Below are positions 19,155 through 28,340 of a DNA stretch of 64,000 nucleotides, in pieces; the stretch's first letter is position 1, and each line of letters begins with the position of its first letter. The DNA comes from Shewanella baltica. Its GTDB lineage: Bacteria > Pseudomonadota > Gammaproteobacteria > Enterobacterales > Shewanellaceae. The stretch lies in NCBI RefSeq assembly GCF_900456975.1, contig NZ_UGYM01000002.1, forward strand, positions 248,001-312,000. Direction: 5' to 3'. The notes under the pieces were generated by a model that saw nothing but the letters and a program-made list of their open reading frames with translations, searched no databases and was not told where the DNA came from. The position numbers and the translations under genes are program-made.

Positions 19155-19978
19155 GTTATCGCGTCACCCAATGCTGTCGCTACCTCGGGATTAGCCGTCA
19201 GGCGTATTATCAGCAATGTCAGCGGCAAAAAGTATCAGAGCAGAGGGAGCAACACGTGTTGCAAACGGTGCAATATGAACGGTTATTTCAACCACGAATA
19301 GGTACACGCAAGTTGCAGTATTTACTGAATAAATCACATCAAATAGTGATTGGGCGAGACCGGTTATTTAGCAGCCTCAGAGCGCATCGTTTGTTGGTCG
19401 CACCTAAACGGGCGTACCACAAAACGACTCACAGTCATCATCGATTTAGGTGTCATCCCAACTTGCTTAAGCCCAGTGAGCAACAAGTGGACATCACTCG
19501 CTCAGAGCAAGTCTGGGTGGCTGATATTACCTATCTGCCACTGCAAAATAATGAAGCCTACTTAAGCCTGGTGACCGATGCCTGGTCACGAAAAATCGTG
19601 GGCTATCATGTTGATGATAATCTCAAAACAGATGGTGTGCTAACAGCGTACAAACAGGCACTGAGGCAGCGGCAAGACAAAGATAAACCGCTGATACACC
19701 ACTCAGATCGAGGAATACAATACTGCTCAAACGCTTATCAAGCGGTTCACACACATCATGGTGTGACATGCTCAATGACAGACGGATATGACTGCTATCA
19801 AAATGCATTAGCAGAACGCGTAAATGGCATATTGAAGCAGGAGTTTTTAACACATAAGCCAGCAACGCTGCAGGAGGCGCGACAGATGGTGGCAGAAGCG
19901 GTCGCCATATATAATCAACGACGGCCACATTTGGCCTTAAAATATAAAACGCCCGATGAGGTTCATCAGGCGTTTTAG
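19118..19978 (+). CDS. IS3-family transposase OrfB (DDE integrase domain, made by -1 frameshift)
   Basis: Reads in the -1 frame relative to OrfA, open from about 19094 and entered at 19118 after the A-AAA-AAG slippage. It carries an HTH_21-like segment and then an rve integrase core. The DDE residues are D in WVADITYLPL, D in LIHHSDRGIQY and E in NALAERVNGILKQEF, with standard IS3 spacing. A GTG at 19256 could start a shorter product, but it would lack the conserved N-terminal part. No internal stop is seen, so the transposase appears functional. Confidence 0.92.
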   Translation, partial: ATSETLQEKTAIGYRVTQCCRYLGISRQAYYQQCQRQKVSEQREQHVLQTVQYERLFQPRIGTRKLQYLLNKSHQIVIGRDRLFSSLRAHRLLVAPKRAYHKTTHSHHRFRCHPNLLKPSEQQVDITRSEQVWVADITYLPLQNNEAYLSLVTDAWSRKIVGYHVDDNLKTDGVLTAYKQALRQRQDKDKPLIHHSDRGIQYCSNAYQAVHTHHGVTCSMTDGYDCYQNALAERVNGILKQEFLTHKPATLQEARQMVAEAVAIYNQRRPHLALKYKTPDEVHQAF

Positions 19979-20014
19979 GTAGAAATAAGTGTCAACTTAT
20001 TTCAGGACGAGACA

Positions 20015-22826
20015 CCCAATCGATAATCGTTGTCGCCCGAATTTGAATTTTACTCACGGTTCCCGTTAAATCGCGAATCGTCACTGTGTCGCCAATCCGC
20101 ACTGGCTTTTCAAACAAAATGATCAAACCCGAAATAAAGTTGGCGAAAATCTCTTGTAAACCAAAACCTAAACCGAGCGACAGTGCGGCAATCAGCCATT
20201 GCAACTTAGACCATTCCATCCCGAGATTAGAGAAGCCGATTAATAGTCCGAGGAAAACCACTAGATAACGACTGACGGTTGTGATCGCAAACCCTGTGCC
20301 GGGGGAGAGATCGAGCCTTTGCAGGATCATTAGCTCAAGTAGGCCGGGGAGATTGGTAGCAATCATCAGCGAGAAACCGACCACTATCAGCCCAAACATC
20401 AAGGACTTCATGGTAATGGGCAACTGTTGTTCTAGGCCATTAACGCTGGTATTGGTCGTCCACAGCGTAATGCCATCGAGGAAAGAAAACAGCGCCGTGT
20501 GGGTTTGAGTCCACAGACCAATCAAGCTGGCTAAAAAGGCCAATAACAACAGCGAACGCACTAGGCCGAGGGATTGGCTCGAAATGGTTTCCAGATCGAC
20601 CACGGGTTCTTCGTAGGTATCGAGTCCATCGGCGGAGAGATGATGGGTTTCACCTTTTTCCCTTTGTGCTAAGCGTTCGGCACGTTTTGCCTTAGCGCGA
20701 TCGAAGGCGATACGACGACGTTCAATCAACATCCAGCGTTTGATCAGTTGGTATAACAGCAAGAAACCGAGACCAAGTACGATCGACAATTGCAGTTGTA
20801 ACAGCATTTGGAAAGCGGTGAAGTAGTAACCCCTAAAGGCTAATCCGGCACTCAACAAAGGTACAGAAATCAGCAAGGTCCAGAGGATCTTCTGAATGAG
20901 TTTTTTGTTTTTACCGTCTTTCTTGGCATCCGAGTTTTTACGGCTAAGAATTAAGATGTCTTTGTATAACAAGAATAAAACGATACAGAAAACAATAAAG
21001 GCACCACGGCCTATGCTGTTGCGCACCAGTGAGGTGTCGAGCACTTCGGTAAAGCCCATCAAGCCCAATAATGGACTGGCGACCAGCACAAAGTGTCTGA
21101 GTCGTGATTGTCCGGCTTGAATGAGTTTCGAGGGACGTTTGAAATGGCCCACAAGTACGCCTTTGTCGAGCGTCAGAATAAAGATGAAGCGATACAAGAG
21201 GTAAACTAAACCAATCGCCAGTATGCCCATGCCCACTGCTTGCACAAAGTTGCGATCGGATTGATAAAAAATCAATCCCGCCATGATCACTGGGAAGGGT
21301 TTTATCAAGGCATAACTGACACTGCAGGCGAGTGCCTTGAGGGTGTAAATGAATTTATCTTGGGTCACATTGCCCACATAAGTGGTGTAATGATTTAGCA
21401 AGCGATTGAATTTAGGCGTGATTAAGTCCTGTACGACTAAACACAATACCAGCAATATGATCCACCAAGACCAATAATCGTTTTGCTCTTCCCACGCTTT
21501 ACCCAGCTCATCCCACTGCGCTTGCTGCACTAGCCAAACCGCGCTGCGTTCAAGGTCGGTTAACCATAACTTACTGATACTGGCAGCATTAGGCACCCAG
21601 AATAAATGCTCGTTTAGGGTGTTTTTAAGGGTGAGATGTTGCTGACTCAGTTGTTGATAGTTGACCTTCAACTTGCCTAATTCACTCAAGTATTGGTCAT
21701 AGCTTTGCATCAACTGCGAGATCAAACTTTGCTGGGAGTGCAGTAGCTTAATCTGCTGCTCATTGTATAAGCCGGGCTGTTCTAACTCTTGATCATTGAG
21801 GGCTTGTTGCTGCTCTAAATGGTATCTGTCTAAGCGCGCATCGGCGATCAGGGTTTGCAGTTTTTCGTGGTTTGGCGGCTTAGGTAGCGATTGCAACATC
21901 TGCAAAAAGCGCTCACCAAAGGCGGAGTTCATTTTGACCCAAGTGATCTGTTCTTGGATGTTCGCCAACTGTTTGGCTTGGGATTGATATTGAGTTTCCG
22001 ACTGCTCTTGTTGCTCGACCACATTGTTGATCTGCAAGGTTAAGGTTTGCAGTTTTTGGCCATAAATCTGGTTAGTGTCGGCAATGTTGCGGGTAATAGG
22101 ATCGACGACTTTGCCCGTGTTGACTAAGTTTTTGGCTAAAGTGGCATCGGTTTGTTGCTGACGTTGTTTATTGATCGCCTTGTTGATGGTTTCAATCAAG
22201 GCTTCTTGCTGCACCAGTTGTTGCCGTACTAGCTGTAATTGTAATTGCGTCAGTTCAATGCGTTTTTGGCTGCTGGCGAGTTCAGCCTCATTGGTCGCAA
22301 GGCTTTGTTCAAAGAAGAGTCGTTGAGTTTGTTGTAACTCACCCGTTGGGGTATCAAGTGGGGCGAGTTCAGCCTTTTTGTTTTGGGCGACACTCTGCCT
22401 CGCGCTGGCGATCACAGTAGGTAAGTCGTTGTGGCGCTGTAATAAATCGTTTACTTGTCGGCCAAGGGTAGATTCGCTTTCTTTAAGCTCAGACAAACGA
22501 ATATAGGCCATAGAAGCTTGCTGGCTGAGGTCTGTGCCTTTTTCCAGTGATAGAGGTTTATAGGCTTCTTTCAGCGCTTGGTTGGTGCGCTTCTTGTGTT
22601 GTTCAAAATCGATCTGCGCCTGTTGGAAACTGGTCGCACTGGCGGCGAGCTTCTCTATGTTAATTTTTAGGTCGTTAATTTGTTCATCAATGCTGAGATT
22701 TTGTTGCTGATCTTGCTTGTTCATGCCAAGACGTTTGTCCAACTGCAAAGGCGAATTGGCTAGGACGGAAAATGAGAAAAAAGCAATAACGAACAATAAA
22801 ATACGTGGCATATGGGCTAAAGACAT
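20015..22826 (-). pseudogene. 5' fragment of an MscK (KefA)-like mechanosensitive channel gene, cut by an IS
   Basis: Encodes a signal peptide (about 1-24), a long Gln-rich periplasmic coiled-coil domain (about 25-450), several TM helices and the start of the MscS pore domain (LGLGFGLQEIFANFISG, then FEKPVRIGDTV). The genuine frame ends at IIDW. It then runs six residues into the IS and stops, giving a 944-residue truncated product without the C-terminal beta/alpha domain. The restored gene would be 1072 residues, close to MscK (about 1120). MscK-type channels release solutes on hypoosmotic shock. The damage looks recent because no other disabling change is visible. Confidence 0.9.
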
Positions 22827-22879
22827 TTAGGGGCGAAAGACGCTCCATATTAGCCAAATTGCGTTGAGATTGGTATGTT

Positions 22880-23761
22880 TCAGGCGTTCTTTTTTCGCCG
22901 CTGTGACTGGTGCGATTGATGGGTTTCGAAGATGGCGGTCGCGACTATGATAGTGCCGCCGATTACGGTATTAAGATTGAGCTCTTCACCCAAAATAATC
23001 AGCGCTAACATGGCGCCATAGAAGGGCTGTAAGCAAGAGACTAGCCCAACCGTTTTGGCGCTGAGTTGCCTCAGTGCGGAAGTAAATAGTGCGTGGGGCG
23101 CGGCGGTAAAGACGACGCCGAGTAAAATAATTAACCCCCACACTTCGAGTGAGATGCTGTTCAGTTCCGTTTGGTGCCACGGCATTAGGAACACGACGGC
23201 GACCAAGGTTTGGTAGAACATGGCATGTGGGCCGCTGTACTGGGAAAAGTAGCGTTTGTGCAATAAGTTACGGGCGGTGAACAAGATGGCGGACACTATG
23301 CCGATGGCAATGCCCAGCGTAGTGTCGTTACCTAAATTGGCCTCAGGGATGAGTAATATCACCCCTATCAGCACTAACACGCCGCTGATCATATCGAGTA
23401 ATTTTATTTTACTGCCTGTCAGCAACGGCTCGGCAATCACTGTCATCACCGGATAGGTGAAAAACGCAATCATGCCAATGGCGACCGACGAGAGCTGCAT
23501 GGCGGCAAAATACGTGACCCAATGCAGGCTTACGATAACCCCAAGCCCGATGGCGACCAGATAATCTTGTTTGCTGGCCAGCGTTAGCCGTTTACGGCTG
23601 AGTTTGACCAGCAAACCTAACACAGTGGCTGCGACGATACAGCGTAGGAAGGTGATGTCGAGGGCACTGAGTGGGATTAATTTAGAAAACAAAGCTGTGC
23701 CGCCAAATAGCAGCACAGCCAAATGTAATTCAATTAATCCCGAAGGTTTAGCAGAACTCAA
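22880..23761 (-). CDS. EamA/DMT-family transporter
   Basis: A 293-residue inner-membrane protein with about ten TM helices in two EamA repeats (the second ends YGAMLALIILGEELN). The DMT superfamily exports or imports small metabolites; the substrate is not predictable here. The apparent start is a TTG at 23761, 6 bases after the psd stop. No strong ribosome binding site is seen, so translational coupling to psd is plausible and the exact start is uncertain. Confidence 0.87.
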   Translation of the reverse strand: MSSAKPSGLIELHLAVLLFGGTALFSKLIPLSALDITFLRCIVAATVLGLLVKLSRKRLTLASKQDYLVAIGLGVIVSLHWVTYFAAMQLSSVAIGMIAFFTYPVMTVIAEPLLTGSKIKLLDMISGVLVLIGVILLIPEANLGNDTTLGIAIGIVSAILFTARNLLHKRYFSQYSGPHAMFYQTLVAVVFLMPWHQTELNSISLEVWGLIILLGVVFTAAPHALFTSALRQLSAKTVGLVSCLQPFYGAMLALIILGEELNLNTVIGGTIIVATAIFETHQSHQSQRRKKNA

Positions 23762-23767
23762 GAAGGG

Positions 23768-24646
23768 TTAATCCGCTTGCTTAACATCTTTCAGGTTAGC
23801 GAAGGCTTGTCCCATACGTGTTACTGCTTCGGCTTCGACGCCTTCAGCAAAGGTCGCAATAGCATCTTTAGCAAACAACATCACTACAGTACTGCCTAAC
23901 TTGAAGCGACCCATTTCTTCGCCCTTGTCTAAGGTGATGGCATCGGGGCCTTGGGTTGGATATTCCCAAGTGAAGACTTGCTTACCTGTCGGCGGCGTGA
24001 CTGTGCCTGCCCAGACGGTTTCGATACTGGCAACAATCGTTGCTCCAACCAATACCATGGCCAATGGACCTAATTCGGTTTCGAAAATCGCCACCACACG
24101 TTCGTTACGGGCAAAGAGACCGGGTACGTTTCTGGCCGTTAACGGATTCACTGAAAACAGTTCACCAGGTACGTAAGTCATTTTTGATAACGTGCCTTTA
24201 ATCGGCATGTGAATACGGTGATAGTCTTTAGGCGCCAGATAGATAGTCGCAAAATCACCGCCTTCGAAGCGTTTAGCATCTTCAGCTTGATCGCCAAGCA
24301 GGGTTAACGATGAATAGTGGTGACCCTTAGCTTGGAAGATGCGGCCGTTTTTAATTGGGCCTAATTGGCTTACTGCACCATCGACGGGATGCACCATGAT
24401 ATCGGCGTCCATATCTAACGGACGAATACCGGGTTTAAGGGCGCGGGTAAAAAAGGCATTAAAGCTTTTATAGGCTTCAGGCTCACTCTGCGCCGCTTCG
24501 CTCATATCAATTTTATATTGCTTGATAAACCACTTGATAGCGGCCGTGGTTAACGCGCCCGCTTCTGCGGCGGCCAGTTTACCCACTAAACGAGATAATA
24601 AGTGTTTCGGCAGCATGTACTGCAGCGCTATTTTGACTTTATCCAA
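23768..24646 (-). CDS. psd: Phosphatidylserine decarboxylase proenzyme
   Basis: Makes phosphatidylethanolamine from phosphatidylserine at the inner membrane. It is 292 residues, typical for the enterobacterial type. The self-cleavage motif LGST is at residues 250-253; serine 252 becomes the pyruvoyl group of the alpha subunit. Other family landmarks are [11 protein letters not shown] and [13 protein letters not shown]. Downstream of rsgA on the same strand (gap about 60 bases), the same neighbourhood as in E. coli, and followed by the DMT transporter. Confidence 0.97.
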   Translation of the reverse strand: MDKVKIALQYMLPKHLLSRLVGKLAAAEAGALTTAAIKWFIKQYKIDMSEAAQSEPEAYKSFNAFFTRALKPGIRPLDMDADIMVHPVDGAVSQLGPIKNGRIFQAKGHHYSSLTLLGDQAEDAKRFEGGDFATIYLAPKDYHRIHMPIKGTLSKMTYVPGELFSVNPLTARNVPGLFARNERVVAIFETELGPLAMVLVGATIVASIETVWAGTVTPPTGKQVFTWEYPTQGPDAITLDKGEEMGRFKLGSTVVMLFAKDAIATFAEGVEAEAVTRMGQAFANLKDVKQAD

Positions 24647-24708
24647 TTTTAATTCCTTTTCTTACTGCTCAATCTTTGCTGAGACTGTTGTTATTTATCA
24701 ATAAGTCG

Positions 24709-25773
24709 TTATTCGTCAGTGGCCGCGCGGAAATGGCGGGCATGACGTTGTTCATCTAAGCTGGCGATAATTTTATGGTAATTATGAAAGCGATCTGCGC
24801 TGATCTTACCTTGGCTCAGAGCTTCTTGCAGTGCACAGCCGGGATCGTCACCGTGTTTACAATCGCGGAACTTACACGCGCCAAGATACTCGCGAAACTC
24901 GATAAAACACCAGCCTACACGTTGCGCAGGAAGATGCCAAAGGGCGAATTCGCGCACGCCTGGGGAGTCGATTAAATCGCCGCCACTAGGCAAGTGCAAC
25001 AGTTTGGCTGTGGTGGTGGTGTGTTGACCTAAACCTGAGTTATCGGAAACATCACCAATCACCAGTTCGGCATCGGGTAATAGGGCATTGATGATCGATG
25101 ACTTACCCACACCAGATTGGCCGGCAAATACGCTGACTTTATCTTTGAGTATGTCTTTGATGGTATCGATACCATCACCTAACTTGCTGCTGACCTTATA
25201 AACTGGATAACCAATATCTTTATAACGCTGCAGCGCTTCATCGATTGCCTGCGCTTCATCGGGGTTGAGTAAGTCAATTTTATTCAAAATGATGATAGGC
25301 GGAATATCGGTATCTTCAGCGGCCACTAAATAACGGTCGATGATCTGGGTGGTAAAGCTGGGTAATACCGAGGACACAATTAAAATTTGGTCGATATTCG
25401 AGGCGATGATTTTCACGCCATCGTATAAATCTGGGCGTGTGAGTGATGAGCGACGTGGATGAACGGCTTCAACAATACCTGCGATACCGCTATTGGCTTG
25501 GCTCTCAATGGCTAAGCGTACGATCACTTTATCGCCAGTCACTAAACTGGTGACGGCACGGCGAATATTACAGCGCACAATTTGGCCGCTTTCGGTTTCT
25601 ATGTCGGCATGTTGGCCAAAACGAGAAATCACAGTACCGGGCTGTTCTTGCCCCAATGAACTATCCTGTAACTCTGGCGTATTTTTATTGCCACTATCAC
25701 GATTGAGTCGCTTCTCGTGATTAGCGCGCATACGGCGTAATTGACCTTGGCTTAGGGGTTTCTTTTTACTCAC
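24709..25773 (-). CDS. rsgA: Small ribosomal subunit biogenesis GTPase RsgA
   Basis: A circularly permuted GTPase that checks late 30S subunit maturation. It is 354 residues: an N-terminal OB fold (about 50-110), then the GTPase motifs in permuted order G4 (ILNKIDLL), G1 (GQSGVGKSS) and G3 (DSPGVREF), and a C-terminal zinc finger (ACKFRDCKHGDDPGC). Divergent from orn, as in E. coli. Confidence 0.97.
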   Translation of the reverse strand: MSKKKPLSQGQLRRMRANHEKRLNRDSGNKNTPELQDSSLGQEQPGTVISRFGQHADIETESGQIVRCNIRRAVTSLVTGDKVIVRLAIESQANSGIAGIVEAVHPRRSSLTRPDLYDGVKIIASNIDQILIVSSVLPSFTTQIIDRYLVAAEDTDIPPIIILNKIDLLNPDEAQAIDEALQRYKDIGYPVYKVSSKLGDGIDTIKDILKDKVSVFAGQSGVGKSSIINALLPDAELVIGDVSDNSGLGQHTTTTAKLLHLPSGGDLIDSPGVREFALWHLPAQRVGWCFIEFREYLGACKFRDCKHGDDPGCALQEALSQGKISADRFHNYHKIIASLDEQRHARHFRAATDE

Positions 25774-25885
25774 TGATTCGTCTTCGTCAATTAGGTGATT
25801 TTTTGTGTCGGAAAAAAGCAGTATGATACACGCTCTTGAATAAAAAAGCCTGAATTTAGGCTAACTGACATGATAAGGCTGATTT

Positions 25886-26431
25886 ATGACGGCAGATGTA
25901 AATAATCTCATTTGGATCGATTTGGAAATGACAGGGTTAGAGCCCGACGTCGACAGGATCATTGAAATTGCCACTTTAGTGACAGATCAAGAACTCAATA
26001 TTATCGGTCAAGGTCCGGTTATCGCGATTCATCAATCGGATGACGTGCTGGCCGCTATGGATGATTGGAATCAAAAGCACCATGGTGAGTCAGGGTTGAT
26101 TGACCGCGTTCGTGCTAGCCAAGAAACCGAAGCGCAAGCCGTGGCTAAGACGATTGCCTTCTTAGAACAGTATGTTCCTAAGGGCGCTTCTCCAATGTGT
26201 GGTAACAGTATTGGCCAAGATAGACGCTTCTTAAATCGTTATATGCGCGAGCTGGAAGATTATTTCCACTACCGCAATGTGGATGTCAGTACGATTAAGG
26301 AGCTAGTGAAGCGTTGGAGCCCAGAAACTATGGCGGGCTTTAAGAAGCAAAACACTCACCAAGCACTGCAGGATATCCAAGAGTCGATCGCTGAATTGCA
26401 GTATTATCGTAGCAAAGTATTTAAAATTTGA
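25886..26431 (+). CDS. orn: Oligoribonuclease
   Basis: A 3'-5' exoribonuclease of the DEDDh family that degrades 2-5 nt RNA, including pGpG from c-di-GMP breakdown. It is 181 residues, the standard length. Motif I is [12 protein letters not shown]; later acidic residues and the motif near [15 protein letters not shown] complete the site. It lies immediately before tRNA-Gly genes, the same arrangement as orn-glyVXY in E. coli. Confidence 0.97.
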   Translation: MTADVNNLIWIDLEMTGLEPDVDRIIEIATLVTDQELNIIGQGPVIAIHQSDDVLAAMDDWNQKHHGESGLIDRVRASQETEAQAVAKTIAFLEQYVPKGASPMCGNSIGQDRRFLNRYMRELEDYFHYRNVDVSTIKELVKRWSPETMAGFKKQNTHQALQDIQESIAELQYYRSKVFKI

Positions 26432-26461
26432 CCGATCAGTAGATAAATATGCAAGAAGGGG

Positions 26462-26489
26462 TTGCAGCCGCATGAATTTTTCATATAAT
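26462..26489 (+). promoter_or_regulatory. Promoter of the tRNA-Gly array
   Basis: A -35 TTGCAG (26462-26467), 16-base spacer and perfect -10 TATAAT (26484-26489) are followed by a GC-rich discriminator (GCGGCC). This is the arrangement typical of stringently controlled stable-RNA promoters. GCCGCAT at 26467-26473 and ATGCGGC at 26488-26494 form an inverted repeat across the spacer and -10. Confidence 0.7.
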
Positions 26490-26541
26490 GCGGCCTCAAC
26501 TTTTTGATGCGAACAGAGATGTACGGTCATTTAGATTGAAT

Positions 26542-26621
26542 GCGACATTAGCTCAGTTGATAAAGGTTGATAGGCGATACCTTTTTTAATGTTGAAGGCA
26601 AATGTAGCAGCGATACAAAAG
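26542..26621 (+). pseudogene. Degenerate tRNA-Gly-derived unit 1 (80 bp)
   Basis: Starts with the first 18 bases of the tRNA-Gly gene (GCGACATTAGCTCAGTTG), has an enlarged D-loop segment, then CGATACCTTT. It loses the anticodon, T-arm and acceptor 3' half, so it cannot fold as a tRNA. It is joined directly to unit 2 and differs from it at about six positions. Confidence 0.8.
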
Positions 26622-26701
26622 GCGACATTAGCTCAGTTGTTAAAGGTTGATAGACGATACCTTTGTCAATGTTGAAGGCAAATGTAGCAGCAATACGAAA
26701 G
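26622..26701 (+). pseudogene. Degenerate tRNA-Gly-derived unit 2 (80 bp)
   Basis: A tandem copy of unit 1, ending directly against the first intact tRNA gene. It has the same 18-base tRNA start, the same non-tRNA 3' part (AATGTTGAAGGCAAATGTAG) and no CCA end. Confidence 0.8.
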
Positions 26702-26777
26702 GCGACATTAGCTCAGTTGGTAGAGCGATACCTTGCCAAGGTATAGGTCATCGGTTCGAACCCGATATGTCGCTCCA
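26702..26777 (+). tRNA. tRNA-Gly(GCC), copy 1
   Basis: A 76-base gene with CCA encoded. Acceptor GCGACAT pairs with ATGTCGC. The D stem is GCTC/GAGC, the anticodon loop TTGCCAA (GCC) sits on stem ATACC/GGTAT, and the T arm is ATCGG-TTCGAAC-CCGAT. Confidence 0.97.
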
Positions 26778-26811
26778 AATTCTAGACTGTCACAGTCTTA
26801 AAATGTGAAAT

Positions 26812-26887
26812 GCGACATTAGCTCAGTTGGTAGAGCGATACCTTGCCAAGGTATAGGTCATCGGTTCGAACCCGATATGTCGCTCCA
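26812..26887 (+). tRNA. tRNA-Gly(GCC), copy 2
   Basis: Identical in sequence to copy 1, 34 bases after it. Confidence 0.97.
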
Positions 26888-26929
26888 AATTAAAACTTAG
26901 TGATTTACCAAATCATTAATACAGATTAT

Positions 26930-27005
26930 GCGACATTAGCTCAGTTGGTAGAGCGATACCTTGCCAAGGTATAGGTCATCGGTTCGAACCCGATATGTCG
27001 CTCCA
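26930..27005 (+). tRNA. tRNA-Gly(GCC), copy 3
   Basis: Identical to copy 1. The 42-base spacer before it is almost the same as the spacer before copy 4, so copies 3 and 4 come from a recent unit duplication. Confidence 0.97.
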
Positions 27006-27046
27006 AATTAAAACTTAGTGATTTACCAAATCATTATACAGATTAT

Positions 27047-27122
27047 GCGACATTAGCTCAGTTGGTAGAGCGATACCTTGCCAAGGTATAGGTCATCGGT
27101 TCGAACCCGATATGTCGCTCCA
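27047..27122 (+). tRNA. tRNA-Gly(GCC), copy 4
   Basis: Identical to copy 1. The preceding 41-base spacer differs from the copy 2-3 spacer by one deleted base. Confidence 0.97.
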
Positions 27123-27158
27123 ATTTCCTAAATATTCCACTACCATATTACTCAATTA

Positions 27159-27240
27159 ACATTAGCTCAGTTGTGATTTTGATATGGCGATACCTTTGTG
27201 ATTGTTAAATTAGTCAAGGTATAGGTCATTGCTCGAACCA
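27159..27240 (+). pseudogene. Degenerate tRNA-Gly copy after the array
   Basis: Keeps scattered tRNA-Gly pieces in order: ACATTAGCTCAGTTG, GCGATACCTT, CAAGGTATAGGTCAT and CTCGAACC. Extra bases are inserted in the D loop and in the anticodon loop, and the acceptor 3' strand is lost. Its insertions resemble those of units 1 and 2 (GATA before CGATACC, TTTGT after). Confidence 0.7.
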
Positions 27241-27614
27241 CTTCCGCTTAAAAATCATTTCGCTGTACTTCTCACGTCATTCCCTCAATTAGCTCATCTA
27301 TTCCTTTCTTTATTAACTACTATCCACTGCAAACCCTCTATCTTTGATTCATCATGCACAACCAAAGACTTTACTCCAACCTTTTAGGCTAAGTGTTTTG
27401 AGATCTCTTTTGGCTTTTCTCTCTTATACAAAACAGTGTGATAGGATTTAGATGCGTGATCTGTAGCGTGTTTCTTCAAGTTTTCCTAAATTAGATAGCT
27501 TCGCGAAAGTTAAATTATGACCTTGTTCAAATATTCGTAACGCTTTTACTCACATAATGAAGCTAGACAAAATTAATAGCGCCAAGTAGTTGGCCTGACA
27601 GTGGAGTGCATTAT
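27241..27614. other. Gene-free stretch after the tRNA array
   Basis: About 370 AT-rich bases with no frame or RNA I can support and no obvious terminator for the tRNA transcript. The promoter of the next gene must lie here, but I cannot fix its hexamers. Confidence 0.4.
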
Positions 27615-28070
27615 ATGCGTATTCAACAATTACGTGATCTACTTGAGTATGTGGCAAATTGCCGCTTAGATATGGCGCAACTCTATGGCCGACTCAATAA
27701 TCAAGCTGACTCGGCCCGTGTGAAAATGATGCTGGATTATTTTGAGTCACATCAAAAAACCATGGCGGAGAAACTGCGCGATTATATAGAAGAAGCGCCA
27801 CATCGTATTCTTGATACTTGGTACAAAGATTTCACCTTTGAAGACTTTACCAAGCGTTGCCAAGATACTATGTTGCCCGCGAACATGAATGAAGACGATG
27901 TGCTCAACTTGCACTTAGACTTAGAAAATCGTCTGATTGGTTTGTTAGAAAAAACGGTTAACTCAACCACTGCCGAAGATGCGCGTAATGCGTTAGCCAA
28001 CTTGATCCGAGTAGAGAAAACTCAGCAACAACGTTTGGTCCACAGCACGATTCGGATGGACGATATCTAA
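27615..28070 (+). CDS. Conserved-looking helical protein of unknown function
   Basis: 151 residues, almost entirely predicted alpha-helical, with long amphipathic helices (around 1-25, 28-58, 75-90 and 95-145) suggesting a ferritin-like or four-helix bundle. I see no metal-ligand EXXH pairs that would prove ferritin chemistry, and I do not recognise the family. The ATG at 27615 has GGAG 8 bases upstream; an in-frame GTG at 27606 is less likely. The gene has its own terminator. It occupies the interval between tRNA-Gly and nnrD where E. coli has queG. Confidence 0.8.
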   Translation: MRIQQLRDLLEYVANCRLDMAQLYGRLNNQADSARVKMMLDYFESHQKTMAEKLRDYIEEAPHRILDTWYKDFTFEDFTKRCQDTMLPANMNEDDVLNLHLDLENRLIGLLEKTVNSTTAEDARNALANLIRVEKTQQQRLVHSTIRMDDI

Positions 28071-28093
28071 ACCGTCATCGCTTCTCAATTCCC

Positions 28094-28117
28094 AAAGCCA
28101 GCCTAGTGCTGGCTTTT
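28094..28117 (+). terminator. Intrinsic terminator after the helical protein gene
   Basis: A perfect 9-bp stem (AAAGCCAGC / GCTGGCTTT) with loop CTAGT, then TTTG. Confidence 0.8.
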
Positions 28118-28340
28118 GTCTTTGTTTCATCTGTGTATCGACGACTTTTGCACTACTTTGCTCCATTTGGGCGGGTATCTGCGCCTGAACTGATTTACGT
28201 CATAATTTCCCGATCCGATTCTTGCTACTTTCTTGATCTATTGGCTGATTTTTTTATCGGCCTTGCTCAATGCTGCCAAGACTCCTATGGTGAGGTAACT
28301 CATTGTGGAATGAAGTCGTTGGCGTCTAAGGAGATCCTTC

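Larger units (their letters stand above)
18710..20014 (+). mobile_element. IS3-family insertion sequence, 1305 bp, complete
   Basis: The ends are imperfect 26-bp inverted repeats: TGACCCGTCCTAAATAGCG at the left and TGTCTCGTCCTGAAATAAG read inward from the right, about 19 of 26 identical overall. The 5'-TG...CA-3' termini are typical of IS3. A 3-bp direct repeat CCC flanks it (18707-18709 and 20015-20017). Two overlapping transposase frames with a -1 slippery site look intact, so the element is probably still mobile. It has inserted into the pore-domain region of an MscK-like gene. Confidence 0.95.

Noticed and set aside
23761..23768. Fusion of psd with the downstream DMT transporter
   Set aside because: A clear stop ends psd and the next frame starts six bases later; both proteins have normal lengths.
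26542..27122. CRISPR-like array of regularly spaced repeats
   Set aside because: Repeats are 76-80 bp, four of them fold as perfect tRNA-Gly and the spacers are similar to each other; no cas genes are nearby.
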